Shown: positions 16,371-24,417 of the stretch, in pieces
Layout: every line of letters begins with the position of its first letter
Numbering within the stretch: position 1 is the first letter of the stretch
Source of the DNA: JAAUTS01 sp038250235
GTDB lineage: Bacteria > Verrucomicrobiota > Verrucomicrobiia > Methylacidiphilales > JAAUTS01
Direction of reading: 5' to 3'
DNA length: 54,623 nucleotides
Assembly (NCBI GenBank): GCA_038250235.1
Contig: JBBSCO010000015.1
Span: forward strand, 1-54,623
Translations under genes and position numbers: made by a program
Notes under the pieces: model-generated
Told to the model about the DNA's origin: nothing
Seen by the model: the letters and a program-made list of their open reading frames with translations, nothing else
Databases searched by the model: none

Positions 16371-17333
16371 TCATTGTGTCATCTTTTCAATATCGCTGAA
16401 GGTCTTGAATAAGGGGGCCAGTATCTGAAAGATCCGGCACACGATCATGAAAACGGCAATGGCATAACTTATTCCAGGTAAAAATAATCCCAGCCTGTCT
16501 GATGAGGTGACCGCCTCCATACGAAGCTGCTCTGCCAGATAGTCCAGGGTTTGATCGAGGGTTCCGCTGACATCGCCCGCGGCGAGCAGGTTGATGGAGG
16601 CCTGGGGGAAAACATCGGCCCGCTTGAGAATGGTGGAAATAGACTCGCCCTGCTCCAACGCCGAAACCTGGGCGACGAGTCTGGACGTCATGTGGGTGTT
16701 TCCGGTGGCGCCGGATGCCGTGAGATAGGCCTTTTCCACCCGTGTTCCGGATCGGAGCAGAGCCGCCAGGTTCCGGCAGAATCGCGAGGCCCCGCTGCAG
16801 CGCAGATAATTTCCATAAAAAGGAACACGCAGAAGAAACGCGTCAAGCGAGCCGTCCCGTGTCAGAACATACAGGGAAATACCTATCACATAAAAAGGAG
16901 AAAGCCAGAGAGCTGTTTCAAGGGCCGCCAGCAAAAAAGATTGTTGAACGAAGGTGATGAAGGACGGGATGAGTGCGGCGGCATGGATCAGAACCACGGG
17001 GTAGGCCAGTCGTGTCATCAACTTTTGGTGAAGCTGATAGTCACTTTCTTCTTCCTGGGCCAGGGCACCCAGGATGGATTCCAGTTGTCCGCTTTCCTCG
17101 GCGGCTTCAATACAGGCGAGCTGGGTTTCACTAAAACGTCCCCTGTGATGCAGCCGACAGGCTTCGCTCAGGCTCTTGCCCGCTTCCAGTTCGGCTACAA
17201 GAGCCTTGGAAAGAGGTTGGAGATTTTTGGCCTGGGAGGGGATCAGGTGGCTGAGTCCTTGGTGGAGAGGAACCCCTGCTTTGACGAGCATGCCCAGTTG
17301 TTTTAGGAAAGCTGCGGTTTGAAGGGAGGGCAT
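16371..17333 (-). CDS. GspF/PilC-like inner-membrane protein of type II secretion family
   Basis: A platform protein of the GspF family, 320 residues, which in type II secretion and type IV pili recruits the ATPase. Two T2SSF modules are visible. The first (residues about 5-125) contains LGMLVKAGVPLHQGL and ACIEAAEESGQLESIL. The second (about 195-310) contains FCRNLAALLRSGTRVEKAY, LLAAGDVSGTLDQTLDYLA. Membrane helices sit between and at the end (VLIHAAALIPSFITFV; YAIAVFMIVCRIFQIL). The ATG at 17333 starts immediately before the first module; a TTG at 17405 would add 24 hydrophobic residues. No other secretion genes adjoin it. Confidence 0.82.
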   Translation of the reverse strand: MPSLQTAAFLKQLGMLVKAGVPLHQGLSHLIPSQAKNLQPLSKALVAELEAGKSLSEACRLHHRGRFSETQLACIEAAEESGQLESILGALAQEEESDYQLHQKLMTRLAYPVVLIHAAALIPSFITFVQQSFLLAALETALWLSPFYVIGISLYVLTRDGSLDAFLLRVPFYGNYLRCSGASRFCRNLAALLRSGTRVEKAYLTASGATGNTHMTSRLVAQVSALEQGESISTILKRADVFPQASINLLAAGDVSGTLDQTLDYLAEQLRMEAVTSSDRLGLFLPGISYAIAVFMIVCRIFQILAPLFKTFSDIEKMTQ

Positions 17334-17421
17334 GGCGTAGAGTGGCTGTAAGCTGGGTAACTTGAAAGTTTTTAAGATCAGGACGAAAAGGGGTAAAATC
17401 GCCAAAGAATGACCAAATGAA

Positions 17422-17447
17422 TATTTTACGTATAAATACGTAAAATA
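17422..17447. promoter_or_regulatory. palindrome upstream of methyltransferase gene
   Basis: Perfect 12-bp arms (tattttacgtat and atacgtaaaata) with a 2-base centre. It ends two bases before a TTGAGT box and has the size of a dimeric repressor operator. A second palindrome overlaps the predicted -10 region. Confidence 0.6.
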
Positions 17448-17449
17448 GG

Positions 17450-17478
17450 TTGAGTTTTTATCTATTTATAGATAAATA
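17450..17478 (+). promoter_or_regulatory. candidate promoter of methyltransferase gene
   Basis: TTGAGT at 17450-17455, 17-bp spacer, TAAATA at 17473-17478, then 10 bases to the ATG at 17489. Both palindromes crowd this promoter, one beside the -35 and one across the -10. Confidence 0.4.
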
Positions 17479-17479
17479 G
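17462..17479. promoter_or_regulatory. palindrome across -10 of methyltransferase gene
   Basis: Perfect 8-bp arms (ctatttat and ataaatag) around a 2-base centre, ending 9 bases before the start codon. It could be a repressor operator or an mRNA hairpin that covers the initiation region. Confidence 0.55.
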
Positions 17480-17488
17480 TTGAACTTC

Positions 17489-18025
17489 ATGCGATTACAG
17501 CCCAATCGAAATTATGTCAGTGACGATGTGGTTCAGACCCCGGTCGAGATGGCCGAACGTCTGGTTCGGCACTTCAAACCCCAAGGCCGTGTTTTGGAGC
17601 CATGCCGTGGACAGGGTCATTTTTATCAGTTCCTGCCGGGGGCGGACTGGTGTGAATTGAAAGAAGGGCGCGACTTCATGGAATGGGACAAGAAGGTTGA
17701 CTGGATCATTACCAACCCACCCTGGAGTAAGATCCGTCCTTTTCTCCAGAAGGCCATGATCTGCTCGGACGATGTGGTTTTTCTGCTGACCATCAACCAT
17801 ATCTGGACCAAGGCCCGCCTGCGTGACATCAAGGATGCCGGTTTTGGTCTTAGGGAAATCTGCCTTCTTGAAATGCCCACGACTTTTCCCCAGTCGGGTT
17901 TTCAGTTGGGGGCGGTCCATGTCCAAAGAAACTGGGTCGGTGATGTGCGTCTGACGGATCTTTCCGTTGAACTTCCGGCCAAACCGCGTATCCGCCGCCG
18001 TTCTCTCCGCACGGTAAACGTTTGA
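17489..18025 (+). CDS. class I DNA (adenine?) methyltransferase-like protein, orphan
   Basis: A 178-residue SAM-dependent methyltransferase. Motif I is RVLEPCRGQGHFY and the catalytic motif IV is WIITNPPWSK, the NPPW form typical of amino-methyltransferases acting on adenine in DNA or on Gln or RNA. The YVSDDVVQTPVEMAERLVRHF N-terminus precedes motif I as in many small phage-type DNA methylases. No target-recognition domain is obvious and no restriction enzyme adjoins it, so it would be an orphan enzyme. The C-terminus is basic (RIRRRSLR). The ATG at 17489 is preferred to an in-frame TTG at 17480 that lies in a palindrome. Two palindromes in front suggest regulated expression, perhaps autoregulation. 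Confidence 0.7.
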   Translation: MRLQPNRNYVSDDVVQTPVEMAERLVRHFKPQGRVLEPCRGQGHFYQFLPGADWCELKEGRDFMEWDKKVDWIITNPPWSKIRPFLQKAMICSDDVVFLLTINHIWTKARLRDIKDAGFGLREICLLEMPTTFPQSGFQLGAVHVQRNWVGDVRLTDLSVELPAKPRIRRRSLRTVNV

Positions 18026-18096
18026 TGCACGAACTACAGGGATGATCCATCCCGGGGTATTGCAACCCGTATAAAAGTGTGGATGCTTCTGCTTTC

Positions 18097-18978
18097 ATGG
18101 AGCGTCTTTATTTGATCATCCCCCTGTTTTCGGCCTGTCTTTACGCCGTTTCAGCTCTGTGTATCAAGCGTTCCATCCAACTTGGCATGGGTCCCTGGCG
18201 GATGACTTTCCTTTCCAATGCACTGATGTTTATTGTCTTCGGCCCGATGGCCTTTCTGGTCGGCGGATCCTGGGAGTTCCAGCCGTGGTGGCCGCCGGTG
18301 GCCGGAGGGGCGCTCTTTTTTGTGGGACAGATCTTTACCTTTCTTTCGTTGACCCAGGGAGACGTATCCATCGCGACACCGGTGCTTGGATCCAAGGTCA
18401 TCCTGGTTGCTTTTTTTCTGGTGGTAATTCTGGGAGATTCCATTGATCTTTCCGTCTGGGTGGCGGCTTTTCTGGCCACGTTGGGAATTGCCCTGTTGCA
18501 GTTGGGAAGTCCTGTTGCACAGCGTGGAAATACGATCAGGACGGTGCTGCTGGCACTTACCAGCGCGGCTGCTTTCGCGCTTGCCGATGTGGTCATGAAG
18601 GGCTGGTGTCCTGGTATAGGATTCACACGTTATGTTTCGGTCTCAGCCGCCGTGACCATGCTGTTGTCATTGACCCTGATTCCTTTTTTCAACGGGTCGC
18701 TTTGGAAACTGCCAAAGGGAGCTGCTTCGATGGTCTGGGGAGGACTGGTTCTGCTCTCATTGCAGGCTCTGGGGATTGCCATATCCATCGGGATTTTCCA
18801 GGATGCGGCTGGAACCAATATCGTCTACGCCAGCCGTGGACTGTGGAGTGTATTGCTGGTCTGGTTTGTCGGTCACCATTTTGCCAACACGGAGAGGCAT
18901 CAGGGCGGTGGTGTCATGTTGGGACGGATCACCGGTGCCGTGTTGATACTTTCCGCGGTGATTTTGATTTTTATCTGA
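18097..18978 (+). CDS. EamA/DMT-type transporter
   Basis: An inner-membrane protein of 293 residues with about ten hydrophobic helices arranged as two five-helix EamA halves, the drug/metabolite transporter plan. Helices are readily traced: LIIPLFSACLYAVSALCIK, MTFLSNALMFIVFGPMAF, VAGGALFFVGQIFTFLSL, then VILVAFFLVVILGD and so on to GAVLILSAVILIFI. The first half has the typical GDVSIATPVLGSKVILVA region before helix four. Substrate is unknown. The ATG at 18097 is preferred over a GTG at 18079; a good -10 (tataaa at 18070-18075) would place the transcript start between them. It converges on the heme O synthase gene with no gap. Confidence 0.8.
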   Translation: MERLYLIIPLFSACLYAVSALCIKRSIQLGMGPWRMTFLSNALMFIVFGPMAFLVGGSWEFQPWWPPVAGGALFFVGQIFTFLSLTQGDVSIATPVLGSKVILVAFFLVVILGDSIDLSVWVAAFLATLGIALLQLGSPVAQRGNTIRTVLLALTSAAAFALADVVMKGWCPGIGFTRYVSVSAAVTMLLSLTLIPFFNGSLWKLPKGAASMVWGGLVLLSLQALGIAISIGIFQDAAGTNIVYASRGLWSVLLVWFVGHHFANTERHQGGGVMLGRITGAVLILSAVILIFI

Positions 18979-19881
18979 TCACTGCTTGTCCAGCAGCAGG
19001 ATGATCTGGACGCAGGGCAGATAGAGCAAGGAGGCGAGGAAAAGGGTTCTGGTGTGTTTCTTGTCCGGGTTGCGAACACAGCGGACGGCACAGCCGAGGT
19101 AGGAAGATCCCAGAACACAGGCGGCCACCAGGTAAATCCAGCCGGCGGATCCTGTGAAATAGGGAATCAGGCTGACCGGGATCAGCAGGGTGGCGTAGAG
19201 ACAACTTTTGATCGCGGTGCTGCGTCCGGTTTTGTCTTCCAGAGTCAACATTTTGAATCCGCCCCGCGCATAGTCTTCGCGGTAGAGCCAGGCAATGGCC
19301 AGGAAATGGGGCATCTGCCAAAAGAAGAGAATGCCAAAGAGGGCCCAGGCATCCCAGGTCCAGTCGGATCGTACAGCACTCCAGCCGATGAGTGGGGGAA
19401 GAGCTCCGGGGATGGCCCCGACCAGCGTGTTCCAAGAGGTCAGGCGTTTCAGCGGTGTATAGATGGCGATATAGACCACCAGGGTTACTGCTGCGACCAG
19501 GGCCGAAGTCAGGTTCACCCCCACGATGAGGTAGGCCAGGCCGACTCCGGAGAGAAAAGTGCCCAAGGCCAAGGCATCGCGTTTCTCCCAACGCTGGGTG
19601 GGCAGAGGGCGGCCTTTGGTCCGGGTCATGCGGGCATCGGCCTGGAGTTCAACAAGTTGATTGAGTGCGGCCGCTCCTGAGGCGACGGCGTAGGTTCCCA
19701 GAATCATGTTGAAGAACGTCAGCCACGGGAAAGCCGGTCCTTGATGGCCGAAAAGGAAACCCACGATTGCGGAGAAAAGCACTAGCAGCGTCAGCCGGAG
19801 TTTCGTGATTTCCGCGTAAATGGACCAGATCGCTTTCAGGTCCTGGAGCTGGCTTCGTATAAGTTGGGCTGGATTGGTCAT
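18979..19881 (-). CDS. ctaB: heme O synthase (protoheme IX farnesyltransferase)
   Basis: An integral-membrane UbiA-family prenyltransferase that adds a farnesyl group to heme b, making heme O for terminal oxidases. Full length at 300 residues. The first Asp-rich region is present as NQLVELQADARMTRTKGRPLP-like sequence (NQ...E..AD.RM.RTK.RP), and the second as EDYARGGFKMLTLED around residue 205. Several membrane helices are clear, for example LVLFSAIVGFLFG and VTLVVYIAIYTPL. Usual partners (ctaA, cox genes) are not in this window, so the gene is separated from its pathway here. It ends against the EamA gene. Confidence 0.95.
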   Translation of the reverse strand: MTNPAQLIRSQLQDLKAIWSIYAEITKLRLTLLVLFSAIVGFLFGHQGPAFPWLTFFNMILGTYAVASGAAALNQLVELQADARMTRTKGRPLPTQRWEKRDALALGTFLSGVGLAYLIVGVNLTSALVAAVTLVVYIAIYTPLKRLTSWNTLVGAIPGALPPLIGWSAVRSDWTWDAWALFGILFFWQMPHFLAIAWLYREDYARGGFKMLTLEDKTGRSTAIKSCLYATLLIPVSLIPYFTGSAGWIYLVAACVLGSSYLGCAVRCVRNPDKKHTRTLFLASLLYLPCVQIILLLDKQ

Positions 19882-20000
19882 CTGTCGGGAAAAGAACGCT
19901 ATCTATCTAAAAGCAAAGAATTGTTGCGGACAACCAGATTATGGACGGGCCAATCCCCGGTCTATTGCTTTTTTCCGAAAAGCAGGCTTAAGATTCCTGC

Positions 20001-20777
20001 ATGGGCAAGATACAACCAGGTCTGGTTTCCATTACTTTCCGTCAACTTTCTGCCCAGGGAGTGGTAGATCTGGTTCGTCAGGCAGGGTTCGCAGGTATCG
20101 AATGGGGGGGAGATCTGCATGTTCCCCACGGTAATCTGGAGGAAGCGGGCCGGGTGGCGGCAATGACGACGGCAGCCGGTCTGGAGGTGGCAGCCTATGG
20201 TTCTTACTATAGGGTGGGAAACAGTGAAAACGACGGGCTGAGCTTTGAAAACGTTTTGAAAACGGCTGTAGCCCTGAACGCTCCCTTGATCCGTGTCTGG
20301 GCGGGCATCCATGCATCCCAGCAGGCGGACAGTTCTTATCGCAAGTGGGTGACCGAGGAGTGCCGCAGAGTTTCAGGCCTGGCCTTGGAACGGGGAATCC
20401 AAGTGGCCTGCGAGTATCATGGAGGAACCTTGACTGATAAAAACAACTCGGCCATCCAATTGATGCGGGAAGTGGATCATCCGAATTTTTATTCGTTGTG
20501 GCAACCTCCCAACGGATTCGGCCTGCCGGTCTGCCAGGAAAGCTTGGAGGGCATTTACCCATGGTTGACCAATGTGCATGTTTTTCATTGGTGGCCGGAT
20601 GCTTCCAAACGTTTACCTTTGTTGGACGGGCGGGAGCGTTGGGTTCCCTACTTGAAACGGATTGCGGAAAAGGAAGGAGACCGCTTTGCCTTGCTTGAGT
20701 TCGTGACGGGTGATGACTTAGAGGTCTTTTTAAGGGATGCGGAGACGCTTAAAACCTGGTTGGCTGAGCTTGCTTAA
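20001..20777 (+). CDS. sugar phosphate isomerase/epimerase-like TIM barrel
   Basis: A 258-residue protein of the AP endonuclease 2/xylose isomerase-like TIM barrel superfamily. Evidence is the N-terminal strand PGLVSITFRQL, the helix FAGIEWGG and the strand IRVWAGIHASQ, then QVACEYHGGTLTDKNN in the region that supplies the metal-binding Glu, VHVFHWWPD for the His strand, and ALLEFVTGDD for the last acidic ligand. Members epimerise or isomerise sugars or inositols; substrate cannot be told from the sequence. It has no signal peptide. No sugar-use genes adjoin it. A weak TTGCTT-N17-TTAAGA lies 7 bases before the ATG. Confidence 0.8.
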   Translation: MGKIQPGLVSITFRQLSAQGVVDLVRQAGFAGIEWGGDLHVPHGNLEEAGRVAAMTTAAGLEVAAYGSYYRVGNSENDGLSFENVLKTAVALNAPLIRVWAGIHASQQADSSYRKWVTEECRRVSGLALERGIQVACEYHGGTLTDKNNSAIQLMREVDHPNFYSLWQPPNGFGLPVCQESLEGIYPWLTNVHVFHWWPDASKRLPLLDGRERWVPYLKRIAEKEGDRFALLEFVTGDDLEVFLRDAETLKTWLAELA

Positions 20778-21181
20778 AGCAGCGTAAAGGGAGGGGGTTT
20801 GGCCACCGGCCTGCAAGCCCCGGAAAGAGTTTAGTTTTTTCATCAGCTTTTGAGGCCTTCAACTGAAGGTTGCTGTATTTTTGCTTCATAAAATCTGTGG
20901 AATAAAAAAATCCTTGTTTTGGCGCAAGTAGGCCCGTTTCCTGCTTTTTGGTATTGTATGAAAAAGCAGGATAAAAAGAAGGTCTTCAAAAAAAGCTCTA
21001 AAAAAACCACCCTGGTTGTCCTTAAGGCATGGTTGGGTGGGTCCAATCACTTTCCTCATTCCCTGACTTTTTGGTCCGTTCCCCAGCCAGTCCGGGTGGG
21101 AGGAGTCAGTCTCCGGTCAGTCCGGAACCTCTGAATCCTAATTTCCTTGTCTTATGACAGAAGTCCTTGTCTTCTACATCT
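20778..21181. other. gene-free stretch
   Basis: About 400 bp with no convincing gene. It contains an A/T-rich part (20850-20960), a Lys-rich short frame beginning at 20958 that I do not believe, and a C/T-rich lead-in to the next gene. I found no tRNA, riboswitch or clear terminator. Confidence 0.6.
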
Positions 21182-22624
21182 ATGTTGTTTCGTAAATATC
21201 AAACCGAAGGATTCTTCGATGAGATGTTTACCGCTGACGGCAAGGTTCGTCCGCACTATCAAAGCCTCAAAACCCGCTTTGATGAGCTGAATGTCAAAGA
21301 GTTTGATCAAAAACGGGAGGCGGTCGATCTGAGCTTCATGCGGATGGGCATTACCTTTACTGTTTATGGTGACAGCGAAGGAACGGAACGCATTTTCCCA
21401 TTTGATTTGAATCCGCGCATCATTCCGAACAAGGAGTGGGAGTATCTGCAGCGCGGGTTGGAACAGCGCATCACGGCGCTGAACATGTTTCTTCATGATA
21501 TCTACCACGAACAGCGCATCCTGAAGGAAGGTGTCATCCCGGCCTCGTATGTTTTGTCGGCCAAGCATTTCCGCCCTGAATTCATGCACTGCAAGGTTCC
21601 CAGGGATATTTACATCCACATTTGCGGAACGGATCTCATCCGTGATGAAAAAGGGGAATATCTGATTCTGGAAGACAACGGACGCTGCCCCTCCGGTGTC
21701 TCCTACGTGTTGGAAAACAGGCAGGCCATGAAACGGGCTTTCCCCAGCCTGTTTGAGCGGGCGGGCGTCCGTCCGGTGGACAATTACGCCACGGATCTTC
21801 TTAACACTTTGCGTTACGTGGCTCCCCACGGGAAAGACAATCCGACCATCGCAGTCCTGACCCCTGGTATTTACAACAGTGCGTATTTTGAACACTCCTT
21901 TCTGGCCAAGGAAATGGGGGTTCATATTGTGGAGGGAGGTGACCTTCTGGTTAGGGACTCCAAGGTTTACATGCGCACGACACGCGGACTTCAACAGGTG
22001 GACGTGATTTACCGCCGCATAGATGATGACTTCCTCGATCCCTGCGTTTTCCGTGAGGACTCCGCTCTGGGTGTTCCGGGTTTGGTCAATGCCTATCGGG
22101 CCGGTAATGTCAGTCTGGCCAATTCCATCGGAACCGGCGTGGCCGATGACAAGGTCATGTATTATTTCGTCCCGCGCATGATCAAGTTCTACCTCGACCA
22201 GGAGCCGATCATTCCCAGCGTTCCCACCTATCTGGCCTCCGAAAAAGAGGACTACAAATATATCATGGAAAACACCGCCAAGCTCGTGGTCAAATCGGCC
22301 AACGAGGCGGGCGGTTATGGCATGTTGATCGGACCCAAAGCAACCTCGGCTGAAATCAAAGAGTTCCAGAAAATGATCAAAGCGGAGCCCCGTAACTTTG
22401 TCGCCCAGCCGACCATCTCCCTTTCCCGGCATCCGACCTACACGGATCTCAGTCAGATGGAGGGACGCCACATCGATTTTCGCCCTTACATCCTTTACGG
22501 GGACAAGATACGTATCATGCCCGGGGGCCTGACCCGTGTGGCCCTCAAAAAAGGTTCTCTGGTCGTCAACTCATCCCAGGGCGGCGGCAGCAAGGACACC
22601 TGGGTATTGTATGGGGACGAATAG
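21182..22624 (+). CDS. circularly permuted ATP-grasp type 2 protein
   Basis: A 480-residue cytoplasmic protein of the circularly permuted ATP-grasp family (DUF404/DUF407), which probably ligates amino or carboxyl groups in a peptide-like modification. Signature blocks are DLNPRIIPNKEWEYLQRGLEQR, split here as DLNPRIIP and WEYLQRGLEQR, then FHDIYHEQRIL-like FLHDIYHEQ, DNGRCPSGVSYVLENR, the VIYRRIDDDFLDP strand, and the C-terminal VVKSANEAGGYGM loop with SLVVNSSQGGGSKDTWVL. It is followed 40 bp later by the alpha-E protein gene, its standard partner. The transglutaminase and proteasome-like genes often seen with the pair are absent. ATG at 21182 chosen over an upstream TTG. Confidence 0.9.
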   Translation: MLFRKYQTEGFFDEMFTADGKVRPHYQSLKTRFDELNVKEFDQKREAVDLSFMRMGITFTVYGDSEGTERIFPFDLNPRIIPNKEWEYLQRGLEQRITALNMFLHDIYHEQRILKEGVIPASYVLSAKHFRPEFMHCKVPRDIYIHICGTDLIRDEKGEYLILEDNGRCPSGVSYVLENRQAMKRAFPSLFERAGVRPVDNYATDLLNTLRYVAPHGKDNPTIAVLTPGIYNSAYFEHSFLAKEMGVHIVEGGDLLVRDSKVYMRTTRGLQQVDVIYRRIDDDFLDPCVFREDSALGVPGLVNAYRAGNVSLANSIGTGVADDKVMYYFVPRMIKFYLDQEPIIPSVPTYLASEKEDYKYIMENTAKLVVKSANEAGGYGMLIGPKATSAEIKEFQKMIKAEPRNFVAQPTISLSRHPTYTDLSQMEGRHIDFRPYILYGDKIRIMPGGLTRVALKKGSLVVNSSQGGGSKDTWVLYGDE

Positions 22625-22664
22625 GATGAAACGTTCCAATTTCCAATTTCCAACTTCGAATTAA

Positions 22665-23696
22665 ATGCTTTCCCGCGTTGCCAACTCTCTGTTCTGGATG
22701 AGCCGCTACCTCGAGCGCGCGGAAAACATTTCACGTATTGTGGATGTCAATCTGCAGTCCCTGCTTGATTACAAAACCCTCGACGACAAGCGGATCAAGG
22801 AACAGTGGGATCCCCTGGTCAATACCCTGGGAGACGACGAACTCTTTGCCAAACTGTATAAGAAAGCCGACAGCCGCAGCGTGACCGAATTTCTGACTTT
22901 CAACGAAAAAAACCCTAACTCTATTTTGTCCAGCATCGTTTCTGCCCGGCACAATGCCCGCTCCGTCCGCGACCAGATTTCCCTGGAAATGTGGGAAGAG
23001 ATCAACCGCCTCTATTTGTTCATCCGCTCGAAAGAAACGAAAAAACTCTGGCAGGAAAATCCCTACGATTTTTATCGGGAAGTCAAACAGACCTCCTATA
23101 AGCTCCAGGGCTTGACCAGTGCCACCACGGTTCACGATGAAGGTCTGGAATTCATCATGATGGGCCGTTTTCTGGAGCGTGCCGACATGACCAGCCGTAT
23201 TCTGGATGTGAAATACAAGACCCTGCAGGGTGAGGTGGCAGGAGAAGAGGCTCTTGAAGCCAACCAGACCATCATCCAATGCGCCGCAGTTCTGCGGTCG
23301 TCCAGTGCCTACGAAGCCTACCAACATTTGTATGCCTCGGAAGTGGTGCCAAAAAGAGTCGCAGAGCTCCTACTCCTGGCCGACGCCTTTCCCCGTTCCC
23401 TGCGTTTCTGCGTCAGAACCTTCGACCATTTCCTGCGGAAAATGACCGGAAGTTCCCCGGGTTATTTCACCAATGAAGCCGAGAAACTTTCAGGCCGCCT
23501 GGCGGCGGAATTGAGTTACACCACCATTGATGAGGTTTTTGAAATCGGCCTGCATGCCTATCTGGATAACATCCAATTGAAACTCAGTGAAATTGGCGGG
23601 GCTCTTTTTGAATCCTACATTTTCTATCAACAGACCGACCTGGAGCAGGAAATCCAGATTCAAAAACAAGTGCAGCAACAACAGCAACAGCAGTAG
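22665..23696 (+). CDS. alpha-E domain protein
   Basis: A 343-residue all-helical protein of the alpha-E (DUF403) family, found almost always beside circularly permuted ATP-grasp proteins. The N-terminus MLSRVANSLFWMSRYLERAEN is the family signature (ERAEN with Arg and Glu). A second ERA block occurs in MGRFLERADMTSRILDV. The protein ends in a glutamine tract (VQQQQQQQ) coded by alternating caa and cag, which looks like a slippage product. The function is unknown; the pair is thought to make or modify a small peptide-like compound. The 40-bp gap upstream is composed of repeated ttccaattt-type sequence. Confidence 0.9.
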   Translation: MLSRVANSLFWMSRYLERAENISRIVDVNLQSLLDYKTLDDKRIKEQWDPLVNTLGDDELFAKLYKKADSRSVTEFLTFNEKNPNSILSSIVSARHNARSVRDQISLEMWEEINRLYLFIRSKETKKLWQENPYDFYREVKQTSYKLQGLTSATTVHDEGLEFIMMGRFLERADMTSRILDVKYKTLQGEVAGEEALEANQTIIQCAAVLRSSSAYEAYQHLYASEVVPKRVAELLLLADAFPRSLRFCVRTFDHFLRKMTGSSPGYFTNEAEKLSGRLAAELSYTTIDEVFEIGLHAYLDNIQLKLSEIGGALFESYIFYQQTDLEQEIQIQKQVQQQQQQQ

Positions 23697-23788
23697 CAGC
23701 GATAAGCCGGAAGTCTGAAGGAATTGGAACGGGATGCGGGATCTGGGATACAAAGATCCAAGTTCGAATATCGAATATCGAAATAAAT

Positions 23789-23926
23789 TCAAATCTTGGG
23801 CATTCTAAAAATAGGTTTTTTGCGCCGGTGAATTTTAGTATTAAGACGCTTTGCTCGGGCCGGAGTATGGCATGGTGCATCCTGATCATGAGCATGGATC
23901 AGAATGTTGACGTGGGGCAGAATCAT
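23789..23926 (-). pseudogene. truncated PIN-domain toxin (VapC remnant)
   Basis: A 45-codon frame whose first 22 residues resemble the N-terminus of VapC toxins: MILPHVNILIHAHDQDAP against the usual MILPDVNxLxYAH. The first catalytic Asp of the PIN domain is His here (PHVN), and the frame loses all resemblance by about residue 25 and ends at 45, where intact toxins have 130 or more. It begins inside the last codons of the antitoxin gene, the usual vapBC overlap. I read it as a toxin inactivated by substitution and deletion while the antitoxin stayed intact. Confidence 0.6.
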
Positions 23927-24170
23927 GTTGGGTTTCCGCTTCCAGCTGGTCGTAAATTCGGTTCAGACTAATGCCATGATAGGCCGGTTTAAGACCCAGG
24001 CGAAAAACAGGGAGCACGATCGGCTTGGAAGAAGGAGGTGTGACGGCGGCGGCTTTCAACTGGCCTCTGAGCGCCTGCTCAATAAAACGTGTCAGGGGAA
24101 TGTGCAGGCGTGCGGCCCCGCTCTTGGCTTGGGCATGCAAAGAATCATTCAGATCCGAGGTCGTCTCCAT
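23886..24170 (-). CDS. VapB-like antitoxin without intact toxin
   Basis: A 94-residue protein whose first 38 residues resemble a ribbon-helix-helix or VapB-type antitoxin. METTSDLNDSLHAQAKSGAA is followed by IPLTRFIEQALRGQL, matching the strand, helix and helix plan and the familiar FxxxAL ending. The C-terminal part (VFRLGLKPAYHGISLNRIYDQLEAE) would be the toxin-binding tail. The downstream gene is a truncated PIN toxin, so the antitoxin is probably an orphan. A TTGACG box lies about 24 bases upstream of CATAGA, 5 bases before the ATG, again suggesting a leaderless message. It sits at the left edge of the metal island. Confidence 0.65.
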   Translation of the reverse strand: METTSDLNDSLHAQAKSGAARLHIPLTRFIEQALRGQLKAAAVTPPSSKPIVLPVFRLGLKPAYHGISLNRIYDQLEAETQHDSAPRQHSDPCS

Positions 24171-24417
24171 ATAGATCTATGGTGTTTAGCGCATAAATAC
24201 GTCAATATAAGGAGGTTCCAGAGTAAACCATTCCCCATTATATTCATCCAGGCTCCACCCAAGGTGAAAACTGTAGAATCCTCCGTGAGACTGCACGATC
24301 CACCTGCCCTCAGATGGATTAAGTTGCTACAAGCCTGCGATTTATATATAGATCCTTAGGATGGACGGCAGTCCTGTAACGGTCCATGATAGGACTAGAG
24401 TTTGATAGGGCTTTTAC

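Noticed and set aside
20958..21134. Lys-rich short frame in the 20.9-kb gap
   Set aside because: No coding character beyond a run of Lys, and no promoter or conserved end; probably chance.
21152..22471. 439-residue frame opposite to the ATP-grasp gene
   Set aside because: Shadow of a well-recognised gene; no domain can be seen.
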